From contig JAIXYP010000069.1 of assembly GCA_027490155.1 (NCBI GenBank), positions 186,001 through 250,000 of the forward strand: 64,000 nucleotides of DNA, given 5' to 3'. The first letter of the stretch is position 1. Every line of letters begins with the position of its first letter. Made by a program: the position numbers and the translations under genes. Below, piece after piece: positions 16,262-25,541 of the stretch. The stretch is from Cytophagaceae bacterium. GTDB lineage: Bacteria > Bacteroidota > Bacteroidia > Cytophagales > Flexibacteraceae. Under the pieces are notes generated by a model. The model did no database searches. It had not been told where the DNA came from and saw only the letters and a list, made by a program, of their open reading frames with translations.

Positions 16262-17935
16262 ATGTCACCTACCGCCACAACCGCCCCGCAACGTGTTCTT
16301 AAGGTTCACGCTGCTGATAATGTCATCGTCGCCCTGCAGGACCTTCGTCAAGGCGAGGAAATCAGCTTTGAAGGCAGGGCCTATACCTTGGCCAACGACA
16401 TTATGGCCAAACATAAATTTGTGACCCAAGACCTAGCCATGGGTGACGAGGTCACGATGTACGGTGTCTTGGTCGGTAAGGCTAGCCAGCCGATACCCGT
16501 TGGTGGGCTGATCCATACGGGCAATCTCAAACACGCAGCAAGCACCTTTACTGGCAAGACCAAAGCCTACAGCTGGACTGGACCTGATGTTTCGGCTTAT
16601 GAGGGCAAGACCTTTGACGGATTCCACAGGGCAGATGGCAAAGTCGGTACAGCCAACTACTGGCTATTCGTCCCAACTGTCTTCTGCGAGAACCGGAACC
16701 TGGACTTCATTCGGGAAGCATTGGACAAGCAGCTTGGCTATGGCAAAACCGAAAAATACCAAAACTATGCGGCACGCCTGCTTGACCTCTATAAAGGTGG
16801 GGCAACTACCGAAGAGATCCTGCAACAAACCCAGCTACCAAGCCAGACGGATGCACCCCAACATCGGGTATTCCCGAACATTGACGGCATCAAGTTCCTG
16901 ACCCACCAAGGGGGCTGCGGCGGTACGCGTCAGGATAGTGGTGCATTAGCTGGTCTTTTGGCTGGCTATATGAACCACCCGAACGTTTGTGGCGTCACGG
17001 TCATGAGCCTTGGTTGCCAACACTTACAGGTCGCCGAGCTGAAAGAGGAACTCTACAAACGCAACCCAGGTTTTGACAAGCCACTATATATATACGAGCA
17101 GCAACAGAGCCAAAGCGAAGAGGCCCTACTTGCTGAGGCCATCCGCCAGACATTTGTCGGCCTTGTCGAGGCTAACAAACAAACCCGCCAACCTGCACCG
17201 CTCAGCAAACTGGTCTTGGGCGTCAAGTGTGGTGGTTCGGATGGTTTTAGTGGCATCTCGGCCAACCCAGCTGTGGGCTATGCTGCTGATATGCTTGTTG
17301 CCTTAGGTGGCTCAGTCGTACTAGCGGAGTTCCCCGAGCTATGTGGTGTTGAGCAAGAGCTGGTGGACCGCTGTGTTGACCAAGCCACTGCTGATAAGTT
17401 TATCCACCTGATGCGCACATACGCTGGCCAAGCCGAAGCCGCAGGCAGTGGTTTTGACATGAACCCAAGCCCGGGTAATATCCGTGACGGCTTGATTACT
17501 GATGCCATCAAGAGTGCAGGTGCTGCTAAGAAAGGCGGCAATGCCCCCGTGGTAGACGTGCTAGACTACACCGAGCCTGTCACCAAGCCAGGGCTGAACC
17601 TATTATGCACTCCTGGCAATGACGTCGAGGCCACCACAGGCAAAGCAGGTAGCGGCACCAATCTGATCTTGTTCACGACGGGGCTGGGCACACCGACTGG
17701 CAACCCAGTTTGCCCTGTTATCAAGGTTGCGACCAACAATGCCCTAGCCGAGCGCATGGCCGACATTATCGACATCAATACGGGGAGCATCATCACCGGC
17801 GAGGATACCATCCAAACCATGGGGCATAAGATTCTGGACTACTGCATCAGCTGCGCTAGCGGCCGGGTAACTCCTAAAGCAGTGCTGTTAGGCCAAGACG
17901 ATTTTATCCCTTGGAAACGTGGCGTATCGCTCTAG
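16262..17935 (+). CDS. uxaA: Altronate dehydratase family protein (UxaA)
   Basis: The 557-residue protein joins an N-terminal SAF domain (about residues 10-95) to the D-galactarate dehydratase/altronate hydrolase catalytic domain. Recognised stretches are GFHRADGKVGTANYWLFVPTV, THQGGCGGTRQD, LGVKCGGSDGFSGISANPA and the C-terminal ISCASGR. UxaA dehydrates D-altronate to 2-keto-3-deoxygluconate in hexuronate catabolism and needs Fe2+. No other hexuronate gene is next to it, but the divergent GAPDH-like gene could process the glyceraldehyde 3-phosphate produced further down that route (an inference). Confidence 0.93.
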   Translation: MSPTATTAPQRVLKVHAADNVIVALQDLRQGEEISFEGRAYTLANDIMAKHKFVTQDLAMGDEVTMYGVLVGKASQPIPVGGLIHTGNLKHAASTFTGKTKAYSWTGPDVSAYEGKTFDGFHRADGKVGTANYWLFVPTVFCENRNLDFIREALDKQLGYGKTEKYQNYAARLLDLYKGGATTEEILQQTQLPSQTDAPQHRVFPNIDGIKFLTHQGGCGGTRQDSGALAGLLAGYMNHPNVCGVTVMSLGCQHLQVAELKEELYKRNPGFDKPLYIYEQQQSQSEEALLAEAIRQTFVGLVEANKQTRQPAPLSKLVLGVKCGGSDGFSGISANPAVGYAADMLVALGGSVVLAEFPELCGVEQELVDRCVDQATADKFIHLMRTYAGQAEAAGSGFDMNPSPGNIRDGLITDAIKSAGAAKKGGNAPVVDVLDYTEPVTKPGLNLLCTPGNDVEATTGKAGSGTNLILFTTGLGTPTGNPVCPVIKVATNNALAERMADIIDINTGSIITGEDTIQTMGHKILDYCISCASGRVTPKAVLLGQDDFIPWKRGVSL

Positions 17936-18275
17936 CATTACCCACTTTTAATGCTTGTGGAGTCCATAACCCACTCATCAAGTCAAAGCACCTGTCATGT
18001 AGGTGCTTTTTTTTGTCTCTACCAAAATTTTAATCCCTTAGATGAAAATTTGTTTTTGGGCCCGATCCTTAACAATTTGCTAACAAATCGGCCGTTAGAT
18101 GTAAGGATTTGGTTGAATGTATCGCAAATTGTGCTTGACATGGGTCTCAAAAATATTTTGTGCATGGTCAACAATATTTGGAGATTGTTTGGCAAATCGG
18201 TAGTTTAAGGGTCTGAATAGTAGGTCTTGCCCGTAACAAACCTCATCCAGTTCATTTTTTAACAAGTCCAAACAC
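17936..18275. other. Intergenic region upstream of the secreted-protein pair
   Basis: This 340-bp stretch holds the uxaA terminator at 17985-18015, then AT-rich DNA up to the small exported protein gene. Several TTTG words occur, but no TTTG-N19-TAnnTTTG pair with good spacing was found. No gene is supported. Confidence 0.4.
17985..18015 (+). terminator. Intrinsic terminator of uxaA
   Basis: AAAGCACCT (17985-17993) pairs with AGGTGCTTT (18001-18009) around a 7-nt loop, and the T run continues to 18014. Confidence 0.9.
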
Positions 18276-18626
18276 ATGAAAAAACTAACACGCAATTGGT
18301 GGAAAGTTTCTCTTGTCGTCGGGTTATCCTTAGGTGTATGTGCCAATGCGGCCATCGCTGGTGAGGGCCCAGGTGGCGGTAAGAAGGCGGTGAAAGCTCC
18401 ACAATCAAACGCTGACAGAGCATCAAAGTCTGTAGCAACAAACATCGCTCGCGAGCGTGTAGGCACAGAGCTAGAGCAGTCTAGCGACCAAGTCAGAAGC
18501 CTAGCTGGTTCTGATCCTGAGTTCGTACAGCTCAGGGCCGAAGCTGCCAAAGCTGCCAAAGCACCTGCTAAGGTAGCACCAGCGGCTAAGGCTTCTAACA
18601 ATCAACCTGTTTTGTTAACCAAGTAA
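18276..18626 (+). CDS. Small exported protein of unknown function
   Basis: The 116-residue product has a clear signal peptide (MKKLTRNWWKVSLVVGLSLGV, likely cleaved after ANAAIA) and a mature part of about 87 residues that is low in complexity: GEGPGGGKK at the start and Lys/Ala/Pro-rich repeats (AEAAKAAKAPAKVAPAAKAS) at the end. No T9SS sorting domain is present, so it should stay in the periplasm. It ends 11 bp before the giant surface protein gene and is probably cotranscribed with it; a chaperone or partner role is possible but unproven. Confidence 0.7.
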   Translation: MKKLTRNWWKVSLVVGLSLGVCANAAIAGEGPGGGKKAVKAPQSNADRASKSVATNIARERVGTELEQSSDQVRSLAGSDPEFVQLRAEAAKAAKAPAKVAPAAKASNNQPVLLTK

Positions 18627-18637
18627 TCCTAGCCAAA

Positions 18638-21600
18638 ATGAAAAAAGTTTTTTCGCTCGCCAAGTCAGCCTTGGTGTTTGCTGCAGTTTTGGCATCTAGT
18701 ACGCTATTTGCTCAGAACGTAAATGTTGAGGCAACAGGTGGCACAAACGCTTCCTATGGAACCCTCAAAGCAGCCGTTGACGCTGTCAATGCAGGTACAC
18801 ACACTGGTGATGTTAAAGTCTTGTTCGTAAACAACACGACCGAAACTGCCAAGTCTGTGGTCAACCCTAGTGGCTCTGGTGCTGCTAGCTATACCAACCT
18901 TACAATCGGTGTCGGTTCTTCCGTATCTAGTCTGATCACCGTTACAGGCAATGTTGCCGCTGACCGCCTGATTGACGTAAGCGGTAGCAACGTTGTTATT
19001 GATGGTCGCCCTGGTCAAACAGGTTCAACCTCACAACTACTGCTTAATCTTACTGTTACCACCTCTTCTGGTGTCCGCTTTATATCTACAGCTGGCTTCC
19101 CAATGGGAGGTTGTGGCATCAGGTACACCCAGATTACAGGAACAGGTACTTCCTCAACAGGTAGTGGTATTTTCCTTGGTACTAGTGTACAGGCTTCTAA
19201 AGATAGTAACCTAGTTGCTGAGTTCAACACAGTCCGGGCGCTAAGTTCTGGTATTATTGTTGGCTCTAATACAAGGCCAAATATTACCAAGAACGTAACG
19301 ATTTCTAACAACACGATCGTAAACGTTACTACAACCTCTATTAACGGTAATATTAATAGCACTGCAGAAGGTTTTGCTACGATATCTGGAAACAGCATTT
19401 CGCATAGCAGCTACAACTCGACCACCACAAGCTCTGTAATGGGGATTGAAATTACTGGTACGGGAAACCAATTCAGTACAGGAAACCCATACACGCTTAC
19501 GATTACCAATAACTCAATATTCAACCTTGCGACAAACCCATCAACCGGTAACCCTGCGCTTAGGGGTATCTCGATTACTTGTACAGGTATTGCAGGTGGT
19601 ATGACAAATGGAGCTGGTAAGTTCTTTGTGGCCAATAATAACATCCAATTGTCGCCAACCACCACTACAAGGGGTCTAGTCGTGATCGGCCTTGCATTTT
19701 TTGGGGCTTCTACCACATCTAATGCAGACGATATCCGTGGTACTTTCGAGTTTTATCATAACACGATTAGTATCGGAGGCAGCAATGCCACTGGTGGTGT
19801 TGTGTCTACTACATCGCAAACACGTGGTATTGTTTTGCAAAGCAATTCCCAGAACACTACTGTAAGGTCGATGAACAACATCATCGTTGTGACAAGGACT
19901 GGTACTGCTAACACAAGGCATATTTGGGGTCAATTCCCTATTACCAGCCTAGATGCGTTTAACAACTATAATGCACCGCCAACAGGTTTTTCGTTTTTGT
20001 CTAATTTTAACATTTACTTCAAAAACTCAACCGCAAGCGGCTTTATCGTTTCTGGGCCATATAATGGTGGCTTTATCTTCCCGGCGGGATCCGTTGTTTC
20101 TACCTTGGGTGGTGAGTTAAATGAGATGTACGGTGGTAACCAAGAAACCAACTCTAGCGAGGCCCAAATTACCTTCCCTAGTGCTGGATCGCCAACCTTT
20201 ACATCAACATTTGATAAGGATACCCGTTTGATCGGTACAGCTATCACAGGTTTGAACACTGATTTCAGCGGTGCTACCCGTGGTACTCCTCCTTACATTG
20301 GTGCTTACGAAGGTTCTGCCTTCCCGAACGATCTTACTGTTGTTCAGGTTTACTCTCTAGGTAAGATTCCTTATCCTTATGCCTTCCCGCATGTTGTGCA
20401 GGCCAATGTCAAAAACGTAGGTGTTTTTGATGCCACGAACGTGACTGTCACGCTCAACATTACTGGTGCCAATACTGTCACCCGGACTGCAGTTATTCCT
20501 TCGTTGCTAGCAGGTGCGTCAACCATGGTTTCTTTCCCAGCCATCGACGCAAGCGATATCACGACAACAACTGGTAGCCAGACCCTTACCGTATCGCTAC
20601 CTGCAGATGATGTTACCTCTAACGATTCGCGGAGCATGAACCAAGATTTGTCAGTCGTTACCTATAGCCTAGGCTATCGCGTGCCGCCAGCTACTAACCC
20701 AGTTTCAGCTGGTGGTGTTGGTTACAACGGTGCCACAGGTGACTTCGTAGCAAAATTCTTGTGCAGCTCTCCTTCGGAGATCAACCAAGCACGGGTTTAT
20801 TTCAGCTCAACAGGTGGTATTGCCTACAACATTGTCATTTATGCTGACGACAATACTACTGATCCAGGTTCGCCAGGTACGCTTCTGTACACTTCGCCAA
20901 GCTATACTTCAGTAACTGCAGCTACTGGTTTTGATACCAAAGACATCTCACCAGCAATTAGCGTCAATGGTAACTTCTTTATCGGCGTTCGTCAGCCAGG
21001 AACCACCAACGTATCGTTCTCTTATCAGAGCGAAGCTCCACCGCGTTCTAACGCTTTCTATTCGCGCAGTCCGTTTACAAGCACTGGCGCTTGGACAGAT
21101 TTCGGTGTATCTAACAGCCCGTTCCGTTTCTTGATCGAGCCACGTCTTCGTGCCTCTGATGATCTTGTTGCTTCTATGGTTACAAGCCCTGAAGCTGCAG
21201 GTTGCTTCACTGCTGCCACTCCGTTTACGGTACGTGTCACCAATGCAGGTAACAACGTTGCTGACTTCAGCGCTGAGCCAATGACAATCAATGGTGTTGT
21301 AACAACATCTGGCGGTGCTTACAACTATTCAATGGTTGTGTCTTCAGGTACCCTTGCTAGGGATGCCTTCCAAGACTTCCAGATTGGTGTTGTTACCCCA
21401 GCTCAGCTGTTCTCTAACGGTAATTATTCTGCATCAGCTTCTGTTACTTGGGCAACCGATCTGGTTACTGATAACAACAGCACACCAGCTCGTCCGTTCG
21501 TTGTTTCTCGCCTCAGCACTTACCCAATCAACATTGGATTCACACCAACAGGTACGGTCAATAGCAACCACGTTCTGGACCGTTTCCCACTTTCTGGTGG

Positions 21601-23971
21601 TCTTAACTGGAACTTCTCTAACCAACAAGGTTCACCAAACCTAGTTCCGTTGACCGGAGCCGGCGTCCTGACGACTACCATCTTCAATAACTCGAGCTCA
21701 GGTGCTACGGCACGGGTTCAGTTGCCATGCCTTACCTCGCCTAATGCAGCATTCCCTGTTCTGCAATTCTACATGTCTCAAGACAACAACGTAGAGCCTG
21801 ACTCCTTACGCATTATGTTCTCTACAGATGGTGGCTTGAGCTACAGGTTCCATAGCAACTATGCAAGGACCAACACCGGTACTGGCTGGAGGGTCGTTAA
21901 GGTCAACCTGCCAAGTGCTGCTGCTGCCCCTAACCTCCGTATTGCGCTTGACGCCAAAAAAGGTAGCATATTCACTGGTCGTGACATCTCTGTCCACGAT
22001 ATCCAGATCTATGACTGCGGTACTGGTGGCCTTTGGTTGGGTTCTACCAACGATTGGTTTGACGGTAACAACTGGTGCTCAGGCACTGTGCCTACAGCTG
22101 CTACAACAGTAAATATCGAAGCTTACGCTGGTGTTTCTAACCCAGTTGTTAGCGGCGCATTGGCATCTTGCAAAAGCCTACGTGTATGGGTTGGCAAGTC
22201 ATTGACACTAGGTAGTGCCGCTGGTACTGGCCTCGTAGTCAATGGTAATGTCGAGCTTGAGTCTGCCTCACAATTTATCGATAACGGCGCACCGCTAGGT
22301 ACGACCATCGATGGTGGTGCCGGATCGACCCTCAATACCCGTAGTGGTAACAGCAAACGTTTCAAAAAACTAGCTATCTCTGGTACTGTTGCAACAACTG
22401 CCAATACCAAGTTGGAAATTGCTGAAGAGCTTAAACTCAACAGCGAGGCTGTTTTCACCAACAACGGATCTGTTGCGCTACTGAGCACAGACAGCCTTAC
22501 AGCTAACCTAGCTACTGTTGATGGTCTGAGTGCCTACATCGGTAACATCACTGTTGATCGCTATGTGTCGCCATCTAGTGCTTTGACTTCTGGCGCTTAC
22601 CACCAAGTGGCTAGCCCTATCCAGAACCAAACCATGAACAGCATGTTCTCTCAATATGCCTCAAATGGTCGTCTGTGGCTACGTTATGACAGCGTCCTCT
22701 GGACCAACGGCTTGTGGTATTATGCTAACGTCTGGAAATACAACCCGATTTCTACCTCAATGGCTAGCAACGGTTGGGAAACCCTTGGCGGTGGTAACTA
22801 TGCTATGACTGCTGGTAAATCAACCCGTATGTGGTTCCTGAATCAGTTCCATATCCCTGGTCTTGCTGACAAAACAAGTACCTATACTGTCACTGGTTTG
22901 CCAAACATCGGTAGCTTCTCAGCCTTCCTAGACTTCTGCGCTACTGGTTGTGCTTACTCAGGCACCGATCCAAACGGATTTAACTTGATTGGTAACCCAT
23001 ATCCTTCTGCTATTGACTGGACTTCTGTCCGTAGTAGCTCTACAAACGTAGATGATGCCATCTGGACCTGGAATGCCGCTTCTGGCAACTATGGTTCGTT
23101 CGTAGGTGGTGTTGGTGCCAATGGTCAGACTGCTGTCATCCCGTCAAGTGCTGGTTTCTTCGTCCGCGCTAACGCTCCGGGTGCTGCCGTGAACTTCCAA
23201 GAGGCTCACAAGTCAACCAATGCACGTACATCGTTCCTGCGCTCAGGTGCTGTTAGCTTGTTCCGTATCAATCTGTCTGGTGCTGGCGTTACTGCCACTG
23301 ACGAAGCTGTTGTTGCTTTCCGCCCAACTGCTACCCGTGGTTATGATCGTCAGTTCGACGCAGCCAAAATGGCTGGTTCTATCCTGAGCCTTGCTACTGT
23401 TCCAGTTGTTGGTTCTAGCATGAGCATCAATAGCATGCCAGAAATGACTGCTACTACCGAAGACCTCGTCCTGTCTGTATATGCCCGTACTTCTGGCACT
23501 TACAACTTGACCTTCGGTGGTTTCCAAGGCATCGACCCATCTGCTCAGATCTATCTGAAAGATAACCTAACCAACACCCTGACTCCAGTTACACAAGGCA
23601 CCAACTACAGCTTCGCCATCAGCACAAGCAATCCTGCTAGCTCAGCTACAGGTCGTTTCGTCCTGACCTATGGTCTAGGTACACCAACCTCTATTGCTAA
23701 TGGCATCAACACCAAAGCAGCAATGGTTGTCTATCCTAACCCATCATCTGCTGGTGATGAGCTAAGTGTATCAGTTGCCAACCTTGGTAGCCAAACTGTC
23801 AAAGTAAGTGTCCTTGATGTCCTTGGTCGTGTTGCCTATACCAGCAGCTTCGCTGTTAACGGTACAGAAACACAAGTTGCCAACATCAAAGCTGCTTTGA
23901 CCTCTGGTGTTTACACTGTCGCCCTCGAAGGCCAATTTGGTCGCATGACCCAGAAGATCACTGTCAAGTAA
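18638..23971 (+). CDS. Giant T9SS-exported surface protein with parallel beta-helix region
   Basis: The 1777-residue protein has a signal peptide (MKKVFSLAKSALVFAAVLASS, cleaved near LFA-QN). Residues about 30-560 are rich in NNTI, SGN and GI turns typical of right-handed parallel beta-helix (pectate-lyase-like) domains. The middle (about 590-960) contains two CARDB-like beta-sandwich segments (VVQVYSLGKIPYPYAFPHVV; DDLVASMVTSPEAAGCF), and later parts resemble jelly-roll and adhesin-like modules. The end is a T9SS type A sorting domain (VYPNPSSAGDELSVSVANLG to RMTQKITVK). No catalytic motif was recognised. It is probably a cell-surface adhesin or polysaccharide-binding protein. Confidence 0.88.
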   Translation: MKKVFSLAKSALVFAAVLASSTLFAQNVNVEATGGTNASYGTLKAAVDAVNAGTHTGDVKVLFVNNTTETAKSVVNPSGSGAASYTNLTIGVGSSVSSLITVTGNVAADRLIDVSGSNVVIDGRPGQTGSTSQLLLNLTVTTSSGVRFISTAGFPMGGCGIRYTQITGTGTSSTGSGIFLGTSVQASKDSNLVAEFNTVRALSSGIIVGSNTRPNITKNVTISNNTIVNVTTTSINGNINSTAEGFATISGNSISHSSYNSTTTSSVMGIEITGTGNQFSTGNPYTLTITNNSIFNLATNPSTGNPALRGISITCTGIAGGMTNGAGKFFVANNNIQLSPTTTTRGLVVIGLAFFGASTTSNADDIRGTFEFYHNTISIGGSNATGGVVSTTSQTRGIVLQSNSQNTTVRSMNNIIVVTRTGTANTRHIWGQFPITSLDAFNNYNAPPTGFSFLSNFNIYFKNSTASGFIVSGPYNGGFIFPAGSVVSTLGGELNEMYGGNQETNSSEAQITFPSAGSPTFTSTFDKDTRLIGTAITGLNTDFSGATRGTPPYIGAYEGSAFPNDLTVVQVYSLGKIPYPYAFPHVVQANVKNVGVFDATNVTVTLNITGANTVTRTAVIPSLLAGASTMVSFPAIDASDITTTTGSQTLTVSLPADDVTSNDSRSMNQDLSVVTYSLGYRVPPATNPVSAGGVGYNGATGDFVAKFLCSSPSEINQARVYFSSTGGIAYNIVIYADDNTTDPGSPGTLLYTSPSYTSVTAATGFDTKDISPAISVNGNFFIGVRQPGTTNVSFSYQSEAPPRSNAFYSRSPFTSTGAWTDFGVSNSPFRFLIEPRLRASDDLVASMVTSPEAAGCFTAATPFTVRVTNAGNNVADFSAEPMTINGVVTTSGGAYNYSMVVSSGTLARDAFQDFQIGVVTPAQLFSNGNYSASASVTWATDLVTDNNSTPARPFVVSRLSTYPINIGFTPTGTVNSNHVLDRFPLSGGLNWNFSNQQGSPNLVPLTGAGVLTTTIFNNSSSGATARVQLPCLTSPNAAFPVLQFYMSQDNNVEPDSLRIMFSTDGGLSYRFHSNYARTNTGTGWRVVKVNLPSAAAAPNLRIALDAKKGSIFTGRDISVHDIQIYDCGTGGLWLGSTNDWFDGNNWCSGTVPTAATTVNIEAYAGVSNPVVSGALASCKSLRVWVGKSLTLGSAAGTGLVVNGNVELESASQFIDNGAPLGTTIDGGAGSTLNTRSGNSKRFKKLAISGTVATTANTKLEIAEELKLNSEAVFTNNGSVALLSTDSLTANLATVDGLSAYIGNITVDRYVSPSSALTSGAYHQVASPIQNQTMNSMFSQYASNGRLWLRYDSVLWTNGLWYYANVWKYNPISTSMASNGWETLGGGNYAMTAGKSTRMWFLNQFHIPGLADKTSTYTVTGLPNIGSFSAFLDFCATGCAYSGTDPNGFNLIGNPYPSAIDWTSVRSSSTNVDDAIWTWNAASGNYGSFVGGVGANGQTAVIPSSAGFFVRANAPGAAVNFQEAHKSTNARTSFLRSGAVSLFRINLSGAGVTATDEAVVAFRPTATRGYDRQFDAAKMAGSILSLATVPVVGSSMSINSMPEMTATTEDLVLSVYARTSGTYNLTFGGFQGIDPSAQIYLKDNLTNTLTPVTQGTNYSFAISTSNPASSATGRFVLTYGLGTPTSIANGINTKAAMVVYPNPSSAGDELSVSVANLGSQTVKVSVLDVLGRVAYTSSFAVNGTETQVANIKAALTSGVYTVALEGQFGRMTQKITVK

Positions 23972-24496
23972 TCTGCTGAAAGCCTAGTGCTGGCACTGAC
24001 CTTGGTCAGTGGCCAGAAAATCCTGAAAAGTCCTGGTGTTTACATCAGGACTTTTTTTGTGTCTTGGCCCGAGATAAACCCGAGTAGTTACTCAGAGCCA
24101 TCAATATGGTGCCTAGTTCTTTAGTTGGGTAGCGGCAGGAAGTGGATGGCGTAGCTTTTATAGGCAGTCGGTCCGGATGTTAAGGCGTGGACCATGGTAG
24201 GCCAAAACAAAGGATGATTGGCAGCTACAAAGGATGAATATGTTAAGGTCATTTATTAATTGTTAATGCCTGATAATGAACGTGTTAAAGTCCTGTTAGG
24301 GTAGGATCAGATGTGTTGTGACGAGGCGAAAGGGGCCTACTTTTGTTCATAAGCTTCTGACGCCACTTGGCCATTGCAGTCCACACTTCATCTAGTATGG
24401 ATGGGCTTAATGAGTAAGTGTACTGACCTTTGAAGCAGTAATCAAGTCCATAATTCTCTTCAGGTAACTCAATCCCCTCATCCACCACACCTCGTT
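23972..24496. other. Intergenic region after the giant surface protein gene
   Basis: This 525-bp stretch holds the terminator at 24026-24058. The rest looks non-coding. A 67-codon minus-strand frame at 24285-24488 has no recognisable features and runs into the upstream region of the next gene; I do not call it. No RNA gene or repeat is seen. Confidence 0.45.
24026..24058 (+). terminator. Intrinsic terminator of the giant surface protein gene
   Basis: AAAAGTCCTG (24026-24035) pairs with CAGGACTTTT (24046-24055) around a 10-nt loop, with T residues to 24058. Confidence 0.92.
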
Positions 24497-24928
24497 ATGG
24501 CACGCTCAATCCATTCAATTCTCACTTCATTATCAGCTGCTGCCTGCCTTTTTGTGCTGGCAACCACCGCATCCGCTCAGTCTCGACTGCCTATCCCAAA
24601 GCCCTCCCTAGGTGGTGCTTGGGCATTTGATGGTTCCGAGCCAATCGTCAGGATTTCAGATGATGTCACTACTGGTAGTCGCAAACCCACTATTGCGCCT
24701 AAGCCAGTGTTCCGTTCCCAGTCTGTATCAGTCCGGAAGGGGTCTTCAATACTGCTCCCAGTGAGCGCTAATGCCATCAGCACTCCGTACCTCATCACAA
24801 CTAAGGATGGCCGGGTGGTTGCGACAGGTACTGGCATCATTAGCACCGACGAGCTACCACGCCAGCAATACTTGGTCAGGATGGCCAAAGACCCAGATGC
24901 TATCCCTTTGTTGATGGTGGTAGACTAG
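24497..24928 (+). CDS. Small secreted protein of unknown function
   Basis: The 143-residue product has a signal peptide (MARSIHSILTSLSAAACLFVL, cleaved after ASA). The mature part of about 115 residues starts QSRLPIPKPSLGG. Its C-terminal half (SVSVRKGSSILLPVSANA, LITTKDGRVVATGTGII, QYLVRMAKDP) reads like a small beta-sandwich and resembles the core of T9SS sorting domains, although the usual PNP motif is missing. It is monocistronic with its own terminator. Function is unknown. Confidence 0.65.
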   Translation: MARSIHSILTSLSAAACLFVLATTASAQSRLPIPKPSLGGAWAFDGSEPIVRISDDVTTGSRKPTIAPKPVFRSQSVSVRKGSSILLPVSANAISTPYLITTKDGRVVATGTGIISTDELPRQQYLVRMAKDPDAIPLLMVVD

Positions 24929-24963
24929 GCATAACGTGTAATCCTCAGGTTTGTATTGTTCAG

Positions 24964-24996
24964 AAGGGCCCTTCATTTAGTTGTTGGGCTTTTTTT
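24964..24996 (+). terminator. Intrinsic terminator of the small secreted protein gene
   Basis: AAGGGCCC (24964-24971) pairs with GGGCTTTT (24986-24993) with two G-T pairs, and the T run continues to 24996. Confidence 0.65.
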
Positions 24997-25413
24997 ATGC
25001 TTTATGGCAACCCTAGGATATAGTTTTGGTCTTGGCGGTTAGGCCTATGTTGCTATTCTGCGCTAAACAAGACGTTTGGCCCTTTAAATGATGGGGCTGG
25101 CTATCAGGTCGTTTTTTTTGCTAAGCCAACCTTGTTTTTTGTTCCCTGATGCTATATTACCCGTCACGATAGTGATTATTAATTAATCATCGTTCTGTTG
25201 CTTCTATTCTTATTACGGTTATCGGATGCCTCACCATGTGACATGGTTTTCTTTTGTGATCTGATTTTGAGGCTATCATCAGGGTAAGATCACTTAGTTA
25301 GTAGCAGCAGCAATTGGGAGTTCAGGAAGGGCAGATTGCATTTTCAACTTTTGATTCTGATAAATGGATTCAGGCGGCGGGGGGAGATCTTTACTAGGTC
25401 TGGTTCATAGAAA

Positions 25414-25470
25414 GGAAACACAATGGAAACGAAAAGCACATAGGAAACTTTGAATGTTAAAAATGTTTCC
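25414..25470 (+). promoter_or_regulatory. Cluster of GGAAAC half-sites, candidate TetR operator
   Basis: GGAAAC occurs in direct orientation at 25414-25419, 25425-25430 and 25443-25448, and inverted as GTTTCC at 25465-25470. The last two make the perfect 7-bp inverted repeat AGGAAAC/GTTTCCT with a 16-bp spacer, which overlaps the promoter. The first two sites are 11 bp apart, one helical turn. Autoregulation by the adjacent TetR protein is an inference. Confidence 0.5.
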
Positions 25471-25479
25471 TTAGTTTTG
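25449..25479 (+). promoter_or_regulatory. Bacteroidota-type promoter of the TetR/efflux locus
   Basis: TTTG at 25449-25452, a 19-bp spacer and TAGTTTTG at 25472-25479 match the TTTG-N19-TAnnTTTG consensus exactly. Transcription should start near 25486, which makes a start at 25491 virtually leaderless and favours the ATG at 25542. Confidence 0.75.
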
Positions 25480-25541
25480 CACCCGACTTAATGCTACAAG
25501 CTTGTAACAGCAGGTGGCCCAGAGTCATCAACCACTATAAC

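Larger units (their letters stand above)
24929..25541. other. Intergenic region before the efflux regulator
   Basis: This 613-bp stretch contains the terminator at 24964-24996, about 400 bp of AT-rich DNA with no gene that I can support, and the TetR promoter/operator region at 25414-25479. The middle part (about 25000-25400) shows no clear structure. Confidence 0.45.

Noticed and set aside
18080-18275. Possible promoter before the small exported protein gene
   Set aside because: Several TTTG words are present, but none is followed by TAnnTTTG at 18-21 bp.
24285-24488. Minus-strand frame of 67 codons
   Set aside because: No recognisable motif or clear start context; it occupies the upstream region of the secreted protein gene at 24497.
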